Assembly: GCA_911728435.2 (NCBI GenBank)
Contig: OU452200.1
Location: 28,473,715-28,537,714 of the forward strand
Direction of reading: 5' to 3'
Source: Apoderus coryli
Lineage: Eukaryota; Arthropoda; Insecta; Coleoptera; Attelabidae
Length of the DNA stretch: 64,000 nt
Each line of letters begins with the position of its first letter. Position 1 is the first letter of the stretch. Below the pieces are notes generated by a model. That model did no database searches, was not told the DNA's origin, and saw only the letters and a program-made list of their open reading frames with translations. The position numbers and the translations under genes were made by a program. Of the stretch, positions 20,883 through 35,800 are shown in pieces.

Positions 20883-23800
20883 CTGTAATAAAATAATACG
20901 GATTCAGTTTATACAATTTGACTGATTATTAGGATGGGTCGAAAAAACATTTTATTTTTTTAATTTTTGGAATTTCGTTTTGGAATAGCGCACAAAAGAT
21001 TCCAAAAATATTAGTATTAACAGTTTTTTATTGTAATCTGTCTTCTGCCCCCTACCAGCCCTTGAAAATATCCTTGTGCCGAAAAACATTTTTTTTTTTT
21101 AATTTTGGAATTTCGTTTTGAGATAGGGCACACAAGATGCCTTTTGTTGTTCCAAAAAATATTTGATATTTGTATTAACGGTTTTTTTATTTTAATCTGT
21201 AGTCTGCCCCCTACGAGCCCTTGAAGATAACCTTGTAATGTTTTTTTTGGTTTATTTTTCCTGATAATATACTTTAGTATATTAAAATAAATTCATCACT
21301 ACTTTTATAGAAATTTAAAAACCTTATAATATGTGTTAAAGTGCTTTTTATGGATAAGTTTTAGTCTACTACCACCGCATTGTGGAATAGAGGCAATGCT
21401 TTCTCAAATTTCTAATATACTAGCTGACAAGATTCTAAGTTTGTGGGAGAAAGCGCCAATTCCTACAGTAACACAACGCGATAGATACTTAAAGCTCTTG
21501 TGGAATCAATATGTGTTTAAAATTGAGAGTTATAAAGCAGAAATCAAGAAACTTTTCGACATAACCACCTGCAAATGCAGAAGTATTCTTGTAGCAAAAA
21601 AAAAAAGTACGATTTTTATTTTACTTTAAAATGGTCTCCTTTTTTGAACTTCTCAAAAAAGGAGACCAAAAATTAACAAACAACGCTAGAAGATTCGAAA
21701 AAATACAAGGGACGAAAGAATCGTTTACGAGTTTACGTTTACGCAAAACGACAAAATATTTCTTGGATAATGAACACTATCAACAGTAAAACGTTAGCTT
21801 TTAATTTCTTTAAGTTCGATGCAACTTGCGAAATATCTTCTACTTCTAAAGACTCTATAAATATATTGAGCAATTCTAAAAATACAATTAAACTACCTAC
21901 TCTCGCTAAAGTGTGTGACAGATATGGTTTGTCAGAGATATGTGCTGCAGCAGTAGCAGCGCCTGTTTTACAAGATGTTGGATTAGTAATAAAAAAAATG
22001 TGAAAAAATTTAGAAGAGCTAGAGAGAATTTAAGAAATCAAATTATGCATACAAAATCCAGGCAAGCAATAAATTCAATTTACTTTGACGGGCGAAAAGA
22101 TAAAACATTGACTATTGAAAAAACAGATGGCAGGCTGCACAGAAAAACGTTAGTCGAAGAACATGTTTCTTTGGTGCAAGAGTCTGCCCACTGTGAAAAT
22201 TTACCAGTTATAAAATATGAAATTATGGACTGCAAATCACCAGAAGTAAAATTTTGCGACATAAGTACTGATCAGAGTTCGGCGGGTTTAGCGAACCAGA
22301 ATCCAGGAAAACTCAGTCACTCATTTGTTACTTAACCTCGTTCGCGCTCAAAAAGTTCGTTTTATTTATTTTTTCTAAGGTTGTAGGGTCGGTAGGGGGC
22401 AGAATATGAACTGATATTAAAAAAAATGCATACAGATTTTGATTAACATACCCAATGCAAACGCTTTCGAGCTATTCCAAATCGAAATACAACATTTTAA
22501 ATTTCAGATATTTTTTATAATTTTAGGTTATGGTAGGGGGAAGATGCACTTCCATCAAAAAAAGTTTTATTAACTTTTTTTTGTAATAACAAAATGCAAC
22601 TTTATTTCACTATTCCGAAAAGAAATTTAAAAATTCATATTTCCGGCCCACCCTACTGTTTATACCACACAATAATAGTAGTATTTTCAAAATACTGTTA
22701 AGTTATTGAAATTTTTGTGTCTGTATTTGTTCTCATACCCCTAATATTGATTGTCGGATATTCACTTAATGAAAATGGACAGTTAGATTATATCAAACCA
22801 TAACTTTGGTTGTTTTGGTTAAAAAATAATTAATATATATTGTGAAAATTCCTATGAAACTTGGAAAAAGCGTTACTGTAACTTATATTCGTAGAGAACA
22901 AAACACGTCTACTCCACAAAATGATTTTTATACTATATATTACATATACAGGGTGGTCCAACGAAAAGTTTGCACCTAGCTTTTCTCTTTTTTTTGTAGT
23001 CGAATGCGAAAATGCTCGGACACGTCGATTTTGCTTTTGAGGGGGACACATTTTAAACATATTTTTCGATCTGCGCCTTTAACCCCCTAGCGGGGGTGAG
23101 TAACAACCCTAAAATTTTAAATGGAAAGAGGGGTCTAATGACATATCATTTGAAAGGACACAAAATTGTCTTTCTAATGATACCCTATTTGTCGAATTTT
23201 ACTAAAACAGTTAATACGAAAACGACTTTAAAGACATTAAGCCGATAATTTTGGTATTAATGAGAAATACAAATAAGTTTTAATTATTACGACTGAAAAC
23301 AACTACAATCATTTCTAAATTATTTACTTTGAAGAAAACCGGGATTTCAAAAACACTATCTTATTTATCAGAACTAAATTCCTCACTAATCGTTTGCGTT
23401 TTTTGTTGAAATAAAAACTGCAGATACGTGTAGGAAAAGAATTTACACCGTTTATTTTAGTCTTTTCATTGATTCAGTTTGGTTGCTTCTCAAGTTATTT
23501 TACTTTTACCGTACAAAATGATTTATTCCATTCTAGAACGAGTTGAAATTGTTAAACTTTATTTTCAAAATAATAGTAGTGCTAGACTTACGGCTCGCTT
23601 ATTTAATGAGAGACATCCCGATAAAAATGTGAATGATGTGTACGTTGGCAAGTTAGTTAAAAAGTTTGTAGATACCGGATCTGTCTGTAATGTAAAACAC
23701 CAGCCGCAGAAACCGATCAGAAATGAAGCTGTGGAAGTCGCTGTTTTAGGGCATGTTGAAATGGATCATAGTCAAAGTACCCGTCAACTAGCTGAAGCCT

Positions 23801-26800
23801 CAGGTGTCTCCCGTTCGTCCATAATACGAATTTTAAAAGCGTACAAATTTCATCCGTACAAAATCAAATTAGTACAGGAACTAAATGAGGATGATCCTGA
23901 TAGAAGGCTGCAATTTTGTGAAGCAATGAGCCAGCGTTTAATTGAAGATCCGCAATTATTATTTAACATTTGTTTTTCCGACGAATGCACATTTTATTTG
24001 AATGGAGCTGTAAATAGGCACAATTGCCGTTACTGGGATGACAGTAACCCACATTTATTCCGTGAGGTTCATACCCAGTATCCTCAAAAAATAAACGTCT
24101 GGTGTGGCATATTAGGAAATCATATTATAGGACCACTTTTTATTCCTGGAAATTTAACTGGTGAAGTGTACCTAAACATGCTTGAAGACACAATTGATCC
24201 TTTAATAACACAAATAATAGAAGATGACCAAAATCATACTGCTGATCGGCTTTATTTCCAGCAAGATGGAGCACCTCCGCACTATGTGGCTCCTGTAAGA
24301 CAGTTCTTAGATGACCGGTTCCCTGGACGGTGGATTGGAAGGAGGGGCCCAATTGAATGGCCTGCCAGGTCACCGGATTTATCGCCTTTAGACTTTTTTC
24401 TTTGGGGGCACTTAAAAAATAAATGTTTTGCCACGAAGCCCGAGTCCATAGAAGATTAGTTAAAGGCGCAGATCGAAAAATATGTTTAAAATGTGTCCCC
24501 CTCAAAAGCAAAATCGACGTGTCCGAGCATTTTCGCATTCGACTACAAAAAAAAGAGAAAAGCTAGGTGCAAACTTTTCGTTGGACCACCCTGTATAGTT
24601 CCACACTCGTAGACGCTATCCAAATAGACACATCAGAATTTTCGCAACTTTGGCTTGCGTGTTAATAACGAACGGAACAGAAACGGTCGATATAATAGGT
24701 ATTCAGAATGGTCGTATACATAGTAATGAAAACAATCCGAAGCTGAGCTCTCGGAAGGCAGCTCAGAACCTTCACATAACTAAATCTAAATATTGCGAAC
24801 ACTACACGATGACCATAGACATGCATATCACAGCCTGTTCACAATTTGCACCCTGGTGGCACTGAAAACAGAATAAGATTTTGCCACTGGCTTATGAACT
24901 CCTGAATTTTTAAATAAAATTCTTTAAACGGATGAGTCCTCTTTTACCAGACGTGGGGTAGCAAATTCCCATAATTGTATCACAAGCTGTTGTGCCGAAA
25001 TATGGATATATTTCGGCACAACAGCTTGTGATACACACATTTCCTACCCTCAAGGTAAAACTCGGAACTGTTTTTGCAGTTTCGTAATAATCTGTGGGCA
25101 ACCTAGGGGATGTACCCATTAATTTAAGGCATAAGAGTTGGATAGAACGGGATGGAGTTCCCCCACATTTTGGAATAGCTGTACGACAATGGCTCAATAA
25201 CAATTAACGTCAACGATGGATTGGCCGGCTAGGGCGAAATGACATGCTTAATGGTATTGATCCAGTGGCCTGGCCACCCAGGTCACCGGATCTTTTACGT
25301 TTGGAGCACTATTAATGATAAAGTCTATGCTAATCCCGTAGTAATAAGGGAAGATTTAATTTTAAGAATTCAACAAACCTGCGATGATATGCGACCAAAC
25401 CGCATAAAGTATCTACTGCCATTGCGTTAGTGAGAAGATGTCGAAAATATATTGACGTGGTGAACTACATTTTGAGAAATTAAATTAATAAAACTTTTAA
25501 CACCCTGTTCCTCTGTAACGAAGCATTTTTCGAGTATGGTTTATAATACCCACAATATTATTTTGCGGTTCTCTGTCTGCCTCTGCTGCTTTCAAAACTG
25601 TCCCATCTAATCTAATAACTGAGGGACGGGTCACGCTTTTTGGGGCAACAGGTATAATCGGAACCATTTTTAAAAGTGCTCCTACTCCATATACATACTT
25701 CTGAACAAAGTATATTTGAAGTACATATATCCAACTTCAAAAATGTATTGTATTAGCATGATACATAAAACCATTCTGGTGTATGGATATATGGTATCCG
25801 TCGTCATTTACCCAAGATGTACTTAGTAACTTTCGTCCAATTTATAAAGAGTACTACTTTTTCAAATTATCAACAAGTAATTTAAAAACAATAACAGTTA
25901 ATATAAGTTTTGTCTATATCCATTTCAAAAGCTTTTTTAAGACATACCGTAGGTAAATATGGCGATAATATGACACTTTTAGGAAAATACAATGACAAAA
26001 ATAGCGCTTTCATCGAGCTTTTATGACTCTTATTTTTGAAGACATGACAACCGTAATAGGATCTGTGACTATTGCGAAGTCACGCAGAATGCAGAGAGTA
26101 TTTCCAAAATCAAAACCAATAGTTTTGGTTTCACAAGAATTAATAATAATAATTAATATTTTTTGCAATCTTTTATAGCCTCTACTGCACCAATTTCGGA
26201 TAGAGGAGAGAATAATACATATTTGTAATTGTACTTCTACTCGACTATATTTTTGAACATGTACTTGTACTTAATATCCGAGTACATTTTTCCTATAATA
26301 TAACGACCCGTTGCTGCTCCGCTTATTTTACGAATGTTAATTTTTAATATCATAAGTTTATTATCACTTACTTGGACAATGTGCAACACATTTATGTCCT
26401 CCACTGCCAGGTGCCTCCACATATCCGCGTTTACAAGTACAGACTTCTGGAGCAGAACAATCACCATTTAGGCAAGGTCTGGAACAATGTGCACTGCAAA
26501 TTGAACCTGTGGCTTTATCTAATTCATATCCGGAAGGACATGTGCACGTATTAGGAGCTGTACAAACACCATTCTGGCAACCTGGAAAATAATGTGTTTT
26601 AGATAAGCAAGGTGCTTCACGTTGAGTGTCTTATTAACTTTCCAAAGTTGATATAGAAACATAATATTCGTCAACACTATAACTACATAATAAAAATATT
26701 TTTACAAATACAGCATTGTCAGATCTACCCCAAATCAATAGTAACATTGTAATATGAAATACATACAGTTCTTCGCAGTCTAAATTCTGAGTTTTTTGAT

Positions 26801-29800
26801 TGCAAATATTTATTCCCTCCCGTTAAAAAAATATATATTGCGTGGCGTAATCAAGCTATATGTATTTTATGGTATCTTTCTTCGCTCGAAGATACCTGTT
26901 GTGTGTGCTGGCCGCGTCAATCCACCCCTATAACGCAAGTTAATATTATGTACGTCTGTGCGAAAGGTAATTTTTTGGTACAAGTAGCACGGAATTTTCG
27001 CTTTAATAATTTTATGGTAAAACCTACATCTATCCAGGTACCGCCTAGTTTTCATATCTAACCATTTTGCTTCTTTAAATATATGACTCACAGGCTGATA
27101 TCATCGAATTCCGTAAGAGAACCGCAGGCAATGCTTTTGTATTTTTTGAATGCGATTTGATGCTGCGCCGTGATTGAAAACTTAAAGAATAATGGAGTCA
27201 GAGAGCATTAATTTTGTTTTGGTATCCAAAATGTGTCGAGAGTTATACAACAAATTCAAATTACCAATAGCTCTCTTAATACACCTCGAAACATGTATAT
27301 CGAGTCGTAGCTGTGTGTCTATAATTATTCCGAGATTTTGACGTCCATTTTAAAAGATACATAGACACATTTTCTATTGATTTACCTAATTGTTTTTAGG
27401 ATAAAAATCACGCGGCTGACTATGGGACTAATAAATTTGTCTCAATGATTTTTTTTTAATTCAACTCTGTGATCAAACAGTAAAATACGTTCAACGTCAA
27501 GCTTTTTCAACATTTAACAAACGTACCTAATCAGTTGATGTAAATTATATTTTAGAATATATTTTAGCAATTTTTATTGTGTATTTATTGAAAAGATTGT
27601 AAAGAGAAGTTTTAAGGATATATCAGAGAATCATTTCGAGAATCTGCAAGTTGACTCCAAAATTTCCTACATTTTGATAAAATACACAAACCATAAAACT
27701 TGCACAAAAATGTACACAGTTTTCGTAGGTAAAACAAAAGTCTTGTTATATATACTATTTGAGAAAATCTGTAGAAATTGTTATTGATTATTAGTTAAGC
27801 TACGTTCACTTGGCAATTAAATGACATAACTATATATTTGAACTTTTGTTGCCGAATGCAGCATCACATAGAAAGAGCAGTAATTGCTTTATTACCTTTT
27901 GGACAATCAGGAACACACCCATCACCTTTTCCAGTCAAATTTAAAATATAGCCAGGCTGACATCTACATTTATTAGGACCCACACATGATCCTCCTTTTC
28001 CACATCCTCCTTCACAATGATACTCGCATTTTCTAGTTTCATGATTGACAGAAAATCTATTGAAAATAAACTGTATTACCAATAGCTTAAGCTGTTTTAT
28101 GTGTATGTATGCTTGGCACTCTGTGCATATTAAATTTGGTATCAGTCACACCACATGTTCCTTGATATAAATTCTATCATTATACGATGTGTGTGTTATA
28201 AAAGCTTCCTTTAAAAAAAGAGAGTCTCTATTTTTTGAACTATTCTTCATATAAGGTTTAATTCAACTCTACAGGCTGGTAATTTTATTACATATTTTTT
28301 TTTATTTAAATGTTTCAGAGTTTCAACTTCATCCTCAGCCTAAAAAGCAACGATTTAAAATCATTACGATAGCGGATAAAGTTACTGGTGTTACCTGGGA
28401 TTTTGTTTAATTTAGCAGGGCCTCAGTCTAATTCAGTAGAATCAGACAGATACTGACGAATTCGTTTCGCTCTTATTATGAGCTCGTCAGAGTACCATAG
28501 TCGTTGCCCATCTACAATATCGGCCTGCATTTAAGCACAGTGAGATATACAACAGTAAATATATGTAAACCGTACTATCTACATACACATAGTACTGCAT
28601 ATCCCACCATACAGAGGCCGAAACAATCCCATGTATAGGTAACACCAGCTGTAGAAATAGAAAATAAAAATAGTGTAAACACAAAACGCTAGCAGGAGAC
28701 CATTTATGCCTCTGCTAGCAGCACCCAAAATATTTGGGTATCAGCAACACTTCGGACGGTGGTCTCCAAGCGTTCAGTCGTCGATGCCAAATAATGCAAA
28801 ACTATTTCTGTCCGTAAATATAATAAAATGAAAAATAATTTCGTGGCATAGCAGACAAAATTACTGGTGATACCTATACACAAGGGATTTTGTTTAATTT
28901 AGCAGGGCCTCAGTCTAATTCAGTAGAACCAGACCGAGGCATGGTTCGACAGATACTGACGAATTCGTTTCGCTCTTATTTACGCTGTAGATGGGCTACG
29001 ACTATGGTACTCTGAAGAGCTCATAATAAGAGCGAAACGAATTCGTCAGTATCTGTCGACTCATGCCTCGGTCTGGTTCTACTGAATAAGACTGAGGCCG
29101 TTCTAAATTAAACAAAATGCACTGGTTGTTTTTGAAGACATCGAACATTACTTTATGTTTGTGAAATGACCGTAAAAATACTATATCGAAAATACAAAAG
29201 GAATTTGTGTCCGTAAATTTAATAATGTATAACAATTTAGTGGCATAGCGGAAAAAAATTACTGACTTCACGCGACATTTTGTAAAATTAACAGGGCCTC
29301 AGTCTAATTATGTGTAACCAGACTGAGGTGTGGGTAGACAGCGACTGACGAATTGTCAGATTACCATCTACAACATCGAACTGCTTTTAAGCACCGCGAG
29401 ATATATAGCTACAGATAGATGTAAGTAAGACCATACAATCTTGCCAGCAGTAGACATCTAACCGCACAGAGATTGACAGATCCAATGTATAAGTAACGCC
29501 AGCAGTAAAGATAGAAATAATGTAAAAGTAACAATTATTAATATTAGAATAATTATTTCTAATTTATTATATTTACAGAGACAAATTCCTTTTGTAAATT
29601 TCATTGCATTTGGCACTAAAGATAGCATGGAGATCCCGGTCCAAAGTGGGTGATGCTGGCAGAAAGATGAATAGTCTCCTGCTGGCGTTTTGTGTTATTT
29701 TTGCATTATTTTATATTATTTCTTTACGCTAGCGTTACCTATACATTGGATTTGTAGATCTCTGTGGGGTGAGATGTGTACTGTTATGGAAAATTTTACA

Positions 29801-32800
29801 TCTATCTGTCGGTATATATCTAGCAATGTTTAAAAGCATGCAGAAATTCCTTATTTACCATTAACCAAATCGAAAGTCGCTTTATCGGCCGTGACACATG
29901 CTTAAACTGCTCAGATTTTGGCAAAAGTACCATTTCCCGTATATATTAGGTAAGACAAATTCATACATACCACAAAGATAACAATATTTCCCTATAAAAC
30001 AATTGTGTTCTCGAAATCAATCAATTGTACTGTTTTCCAAGATTTAATAAACAGGAAATATCTATTATTACCCTATGGCGCATGTGCATGTATCAGGCCC
30101 AGTACAAGCTCCACCTTCTCCACAACCACCAGGACAAACTGGAATGCAATATTTTCCGTCGCGGCTCAGTGTGTAACCGACATTACAATCACATGCTCCT
30201 CCAACAGTGCAAACACCATTCAAACATCCTATTGGGCATGTAGGTATGCAATTTTGTTTAGCGTCCTACAAAAAGTAAGAATAATTATTAGTATACCCAA
30301 GGAGAGAAAATTCTCGCTTCGGAAGGCCATCCGGATTTTATTCAACAATATCGATAATTCGAGTATAAACATCTTGAAGTTTATATTTTCTCAACCTTAT
30401 AGTACAGTAATTCATATAACATAGAATAATCAAATAATTATATAGAATATTCTATAAATACCACAGGTTAGATGTATACTGGTTGAGCCAGATAAAAGTA
30501 ACCATATTTCGAAGACCGTATAAGATATACAATTTTGGATAATTGGAAAAAGTTTGCGCTATTGCAACGCCAATCATTTTTTTCCTTTTGCTTTTTTGTA
30601 ACCATAGCCAACTTGGATTTATAAGTCATTTGATTTACCATATATCACTTGCCTATCTTTGGATGCCGAAAAATGTAAATTTATTTAAAAACCCCGTTTA
30701 GAAACGGTGAAACAAACGTCACCGTAATTGTGTTTGTTATCATAACTTAAGTTATATTAAGAAATCAAGCAATTTTTAAGTTTAAATATATTCAATTTAT
30801 TTTTATAAGAATTACGACGTTTCGCCAACACTGTGGCTTTATCATAGCTATCTGTCAGACTTTGTTATTTATTTGCTTTTATATATTAATAGTTTTATTT
30901 ATTAATTATTTTAAATTACATTTTCTAATATGCGACCGTTGTTATGAATGCATGTCCTGAATCGATGAATATGCATTTTTAACCATTTGCCAACGAATTT
31001 CTTTAATGGCTTGAACAGCTGCTGCTTCAAGTTCCTTTACCGTATTATGAATAGTGAAACTATATCCTTTAAGTATTTAAATTCAACAATTAATAAGCGT
31101 AATGTCCTGCAAGCGAGCGAGGTGGCCACCAGACCTCGATTAGCGATCCAATTATTTCGTGCCCTATGTGAAGGTCTGTGCTCAGATTGATACATCGTAG
31201 AATATTAGAACAATTTTGAGTACCTACTACGCATGGGCAGACTAAAGATGAGTATAACACAAAGGTGATTTCAAAGCGGCAAATACATGCGTCTATTTTA
31301 GCAACATAAATTATTCATCTTAATATAACTCATATCTTTTATACTAAAATATATATAATCAAAAACTTGGTTTTCCTACACTAACAATATCGTATACATT
31401 AGAATAAAACAGCTGCATGCAAAATACGAATATATCTGCACTTACTTTAATATATCCCCTTCTACATGTGCAAACATTAGGAGCAGTGCAATTTCCATTT
31501 TCGCAACCGTTTTCGCAAATCGGCTGACATTCGTAAAAGTTGTGCGGTTTTTTCTCATAGCCAGAACAACAAATTTCAATCTTGCTGTAACCATCCCTAG
31601 ACTGTCAACCCAGAAATGATAATTAGAAAACTTTATGATTGCAAAATTAGAGAGTAACTAGTAACGGTACATTTAATTAATAGTGGAGTTAAATAATATA
31701 TTTTGCGCAGAATTGTTTTACCTAGATTAGTCACATTTCTTTTCCACACTCAAGCGAAAATAATTATAATTAGCTACAACTAATTTTCAAAAAACAATAA
31801 TACGTGTGTACTTTTTATTATACGCTAAGATTGCAGCCTCCGGCGTGTACGAATGGCGTACGTATCCCTCTTATGAACTTAACTTATGACCAAAAGTCAC
31901 ACGTACGTTCCAAAAAAATTGTCCCTCAAATTTTATTAAATTTAAGCATGACTCACTGTATAGTGACCCTCGAATAATAGTTCAATTTTTGTTTTTCGTT
32001 GGAGTTTTAGTTTTCTTAAAAACTTAATAAACAAATCGATTTTATTTCGTCATTTAATAATAATAAAAATTTAACAACATTTCGATATCTAATTAATTAT
32101 GTCTTCAGGTGAAACTATGATGAAAATATATACCTACAATTTTATAGTTTTTTCACCGCTTTCTTTGTACAAATAAGAGCCAATTACCTATAGGATTTGT
32201 TTATGTAAAATTAAAAACATTTTTGTTAGAAAACAAAAGACAAGAGGTAGGTACATAGAAACACATTAAGCTACAGTTAAAATAAGCCAGTAAACGTTAG
32301 CATATCAATTAAAAAAAAACACTATTGGAATTCCGAAAAATCATAGTTATGTATGATGTGGTTTGCACATAAAATACTGAAGGTTCTGTGAAAAAGAAAC
32401 TCTTTGGATTACGGGGACCAGAATTCATTTCTTATGTTACATAGTTATTTTGGTATCATTCTGAATAGTTCTAGCCTTAATAGTTATTCCATTCTAATAT
32501 TTGTTTTAAGGAAACTAATTCAGAAGCGCATACCTAATTTTTTATTAATTGTATGTTGCATTCCAACTCACCGAATTTCCTTGTGGAATACGGCCGTGTC
32601 TGTCTTGAGGACTTATTAGATCTATTGTGCTGAAACATACCGAAACACGAATTTAAAATAAATAATTAATTGATTAAATTTATTGAATATTCTAGTATTA
32701 CCTAGTAGCAATTTTATTAACTTTTTGAATAAAATATGTAGTACAGAATCTAAACTTAAAAACTTACTTATTGTGTTGTTTGTTTATTTAAAATACCTAA

Positions 32801-35800
32801 TTACTTGCAAAAATATTATGATTACACGTAGGTACATAAAATATTATCTACCTCCAACAATTTCCGAGTAACTATGAAGCCGGGCCGCATTTTCGGAATT
32901 CGCCGACACATTAGCTGCTCGGAACAACTCGGGTGATAAGAATCACAGATTCATAAAGTCCCGACGTATTAGGCTAATGCGTCGGCGATTTATGAAATAC
33001 ATTCAACATGCCAACTCCTAAAATCTCGACGTATTAGACTTTATGCAAAGGCGATTTACGAAATACCGTGCGAACTAGCTAACCCATCATAATTTGACTT
33101 ACATAATTTGTAAAATTATCATATTTGCAATTATCAGTAAATTCTAAACATGACTTTTCTAGATCTTGATATGATTTTAATACGAGAATATTGCGAAAGC
33201 ATTTAGTAAGTAAAAGTAAGTAAGTAAGTAAATTAATTTATTCGCATAATTTGAGTACAACAAAAAAAAACAATAAGATTGTATATTTTTAAAATAAGAC
33301 TGCATATTAACCCTTTAATATGCAGTTTTATTTTAAAAAGATTCAATCTTATGTTCAAAATGATACAATCCCATTTAAAAAGAGAAACGCCAAAAGGTTC
33401 AAGCTCAGCAAAGCTGATTTTCAGCAAGGACCTAGTATACCTAATATAAAAAAATATATTAAAAAAACATAGAAAGAAGATAATAAAACTACGAAAATAA
33501 TAATCATAAAAATTTAGACTATAATAATTGTATAATCAAACTGCTTCCCAAGCACAAATAATTACGGTCACATAGCATTAGAATCAATGAGAGCAGCCTG
33601 TTCAGCAAACAATTTTTTGTACAGGAGTCTCTTAAATTTTGCATTAGGGAAGGCTTTAAAATCAGGACCAATTTCATTATATAGCTTGGCCAAGTTATAG
33701 CTGAAGGACCTCCGAAACATGGTTGTTCGATGCTGCGGAACAGTAATTATGTCCTTGCGTCGGACGTTCACATTGTGAACATCAGTATAACAGCTTTGCA
33801 CATCATTTGAGGAAATTTTATTCTTGCCATTTCCAATAAAAACGTGGAAAGTACACAACAAGAAAGATGATTCAGGCCATATGTTTTTTAAAGCGTTTCT
33901 TTCAGATAAATCATCTTCATTAATGGGAAAAATTTCATAAAGGCCACGCACGGCTTCTAAAAATGCATTCGATTCTTGTTTCTTGGCTGCTACTTAGGAT
34001 GCAGCCCAAAGGTAATCCTCAAATAGCGGACTGTGTTATAAAGTAGTAAACTTTATGATTTTGTGTATGGCAGTTGCCCGTGGAATCAACAAATATAATC
34101 TCTGACGACTGGTAAAGCATTGCAACTCTTTGCATAATTGGTGTGCAGAGTGCCACGGGAAATCAAAGTGTTTTTAACAGCTCAAAATACGAAAAGATAT
34201 TCTTAGTTTGAGATGGGCAATTTCATATGTAAATCGCTGACGCATTAGTCTAATACGTCGGGACTTTATGAATATGTGATTCATATCACCCGAGTTGTTT
34301 CGAGCGGCTAATGTGTCGGCGAATTCCGAAAATGCGGCCGGGTAGCCTAGACGGGTTCATATAGTGACGACCGTCGAAGTGCAGCTCTGTGGAGCGCGGC
34401 TGCAAGCTGGATGGGTGACCGTCTGGGGGTTTTATTAAAAACGGACCTGGCGGTGGCTCATCTAGGTTGTAGAATGAATGACGCGTGGTGGGTGACCGTT
34501 TAGGGGGTTCATTATAGACGGTACCTGAAGGTGGCCCATCTAAGCGAAGAATGAATGTTGTGTGATAGTAGAACGATAGTGAGTGCAGTATGGTCCTGAA
34601 AAGGCACAATAAGCCTTCAAGGCTGAAGTAGGCCATTCGTACACGCCGGGGGCTTAAGTGCGTACCGAGGTGTGCGAGTGGAGGACCAGAAGGATGTTAG
34701 AAAAAAAAAACTATGAGCGACAGACAGCGCAGTATTTCATATAAATGTTCTATTTTTAAAGATCTACCATCTTTTTTTTATCATTTGTTTCTTGACATGA
34801 TATGTCATTTATTGTTATCGTTATCATATATTACTTCTTAAAGACTAATTAGTATTCAAGTTCCATTTCGCATTAACTAATCATACTTATTTTGAAAACA
34901 TGAAAAGAACGCAAATATGTTTCTACAAAAAATATGTTTGTTATCTGTTACATGTTCTATAAATAATAAAAAAAATTCAACAGGTGAATTGATATAATTC
35001 TCAAATTTTCTATATAGGTACTAAAATTGTGGCCACTGACCATGAGAATAATATTTCTCGAACCATGTATGGTACGATTGCGATTTTATTTTAACTAGAC
35101 AATTATAAGAAATTCAAAACTCAAACCATTTTCTCATATTTTATCCTGAAAGTTTGCATAAGAAATCTTAATGAAGTCATTGAATTACTAGTAGAAGAAA
35201 AAGAAAGAAATTATCAGACATAGTTTGATCATAATAATAATAATAAATGCTTTATTGTAAAATGTATATATCTTACAAATGGCGAAGTTGAAGCCAATGC
35301 TTCTTCACTTAACATGTTAATTTTGTTATTATAAGTAATGTTATTCAATCAAATGAGAATCCCCAATTCATTTATTTTATCAAACAAAATCAATTTCCGC
35401 AAAAATGGTGAGTGATAGAGCGACATTATTATACAATTTCATATATTTGACCTTTATATTTGGTTTTCTGTAATTCAAATGACTTCATAAAGATTACTTA
35501 TTTAAAATGTTTACCACTGATGATGACAGTATATGTCGAAACCTGTATGGTTTGTAAGTCCTGTCGGTTGACTTGTTTTTATTCTACATCACATAGTAAT
35601 AAGTTCTAAAAGTATCTCATTAAGATATCCAGAAACTATTAAAATTTCAATAACATTTGTTTAAAGATTTTTAATGTATTCACTAAAAATATTATATTGT
35701 ATGTATGTATCTTTGTGGCCGTATAGTTTTTGGATATATTTATATGAACAAAACATGTTTATTTTGATGTTATCTGGTACAATCACTAACAGTTGGTCGG

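Noticed and set aside
27864..28082. Separate small EGF-repeat genes at each Cys-rich ORF (20725, 27864, 30025 and others)
   Set aside because: The ORFs run into intron; splice sites and phases join them into one NimB-like gene. The plus-strand ORFs at 30005-30424 are antisense shadows.
34286..34636. 116-codon minus ORF (Pro-rich) as a gene
   Set aside because: It spans the MULE end and the SINE-like unit on the opposite strand; the repeated Pro/Gly pattern comes from the tandem C-box duplication.
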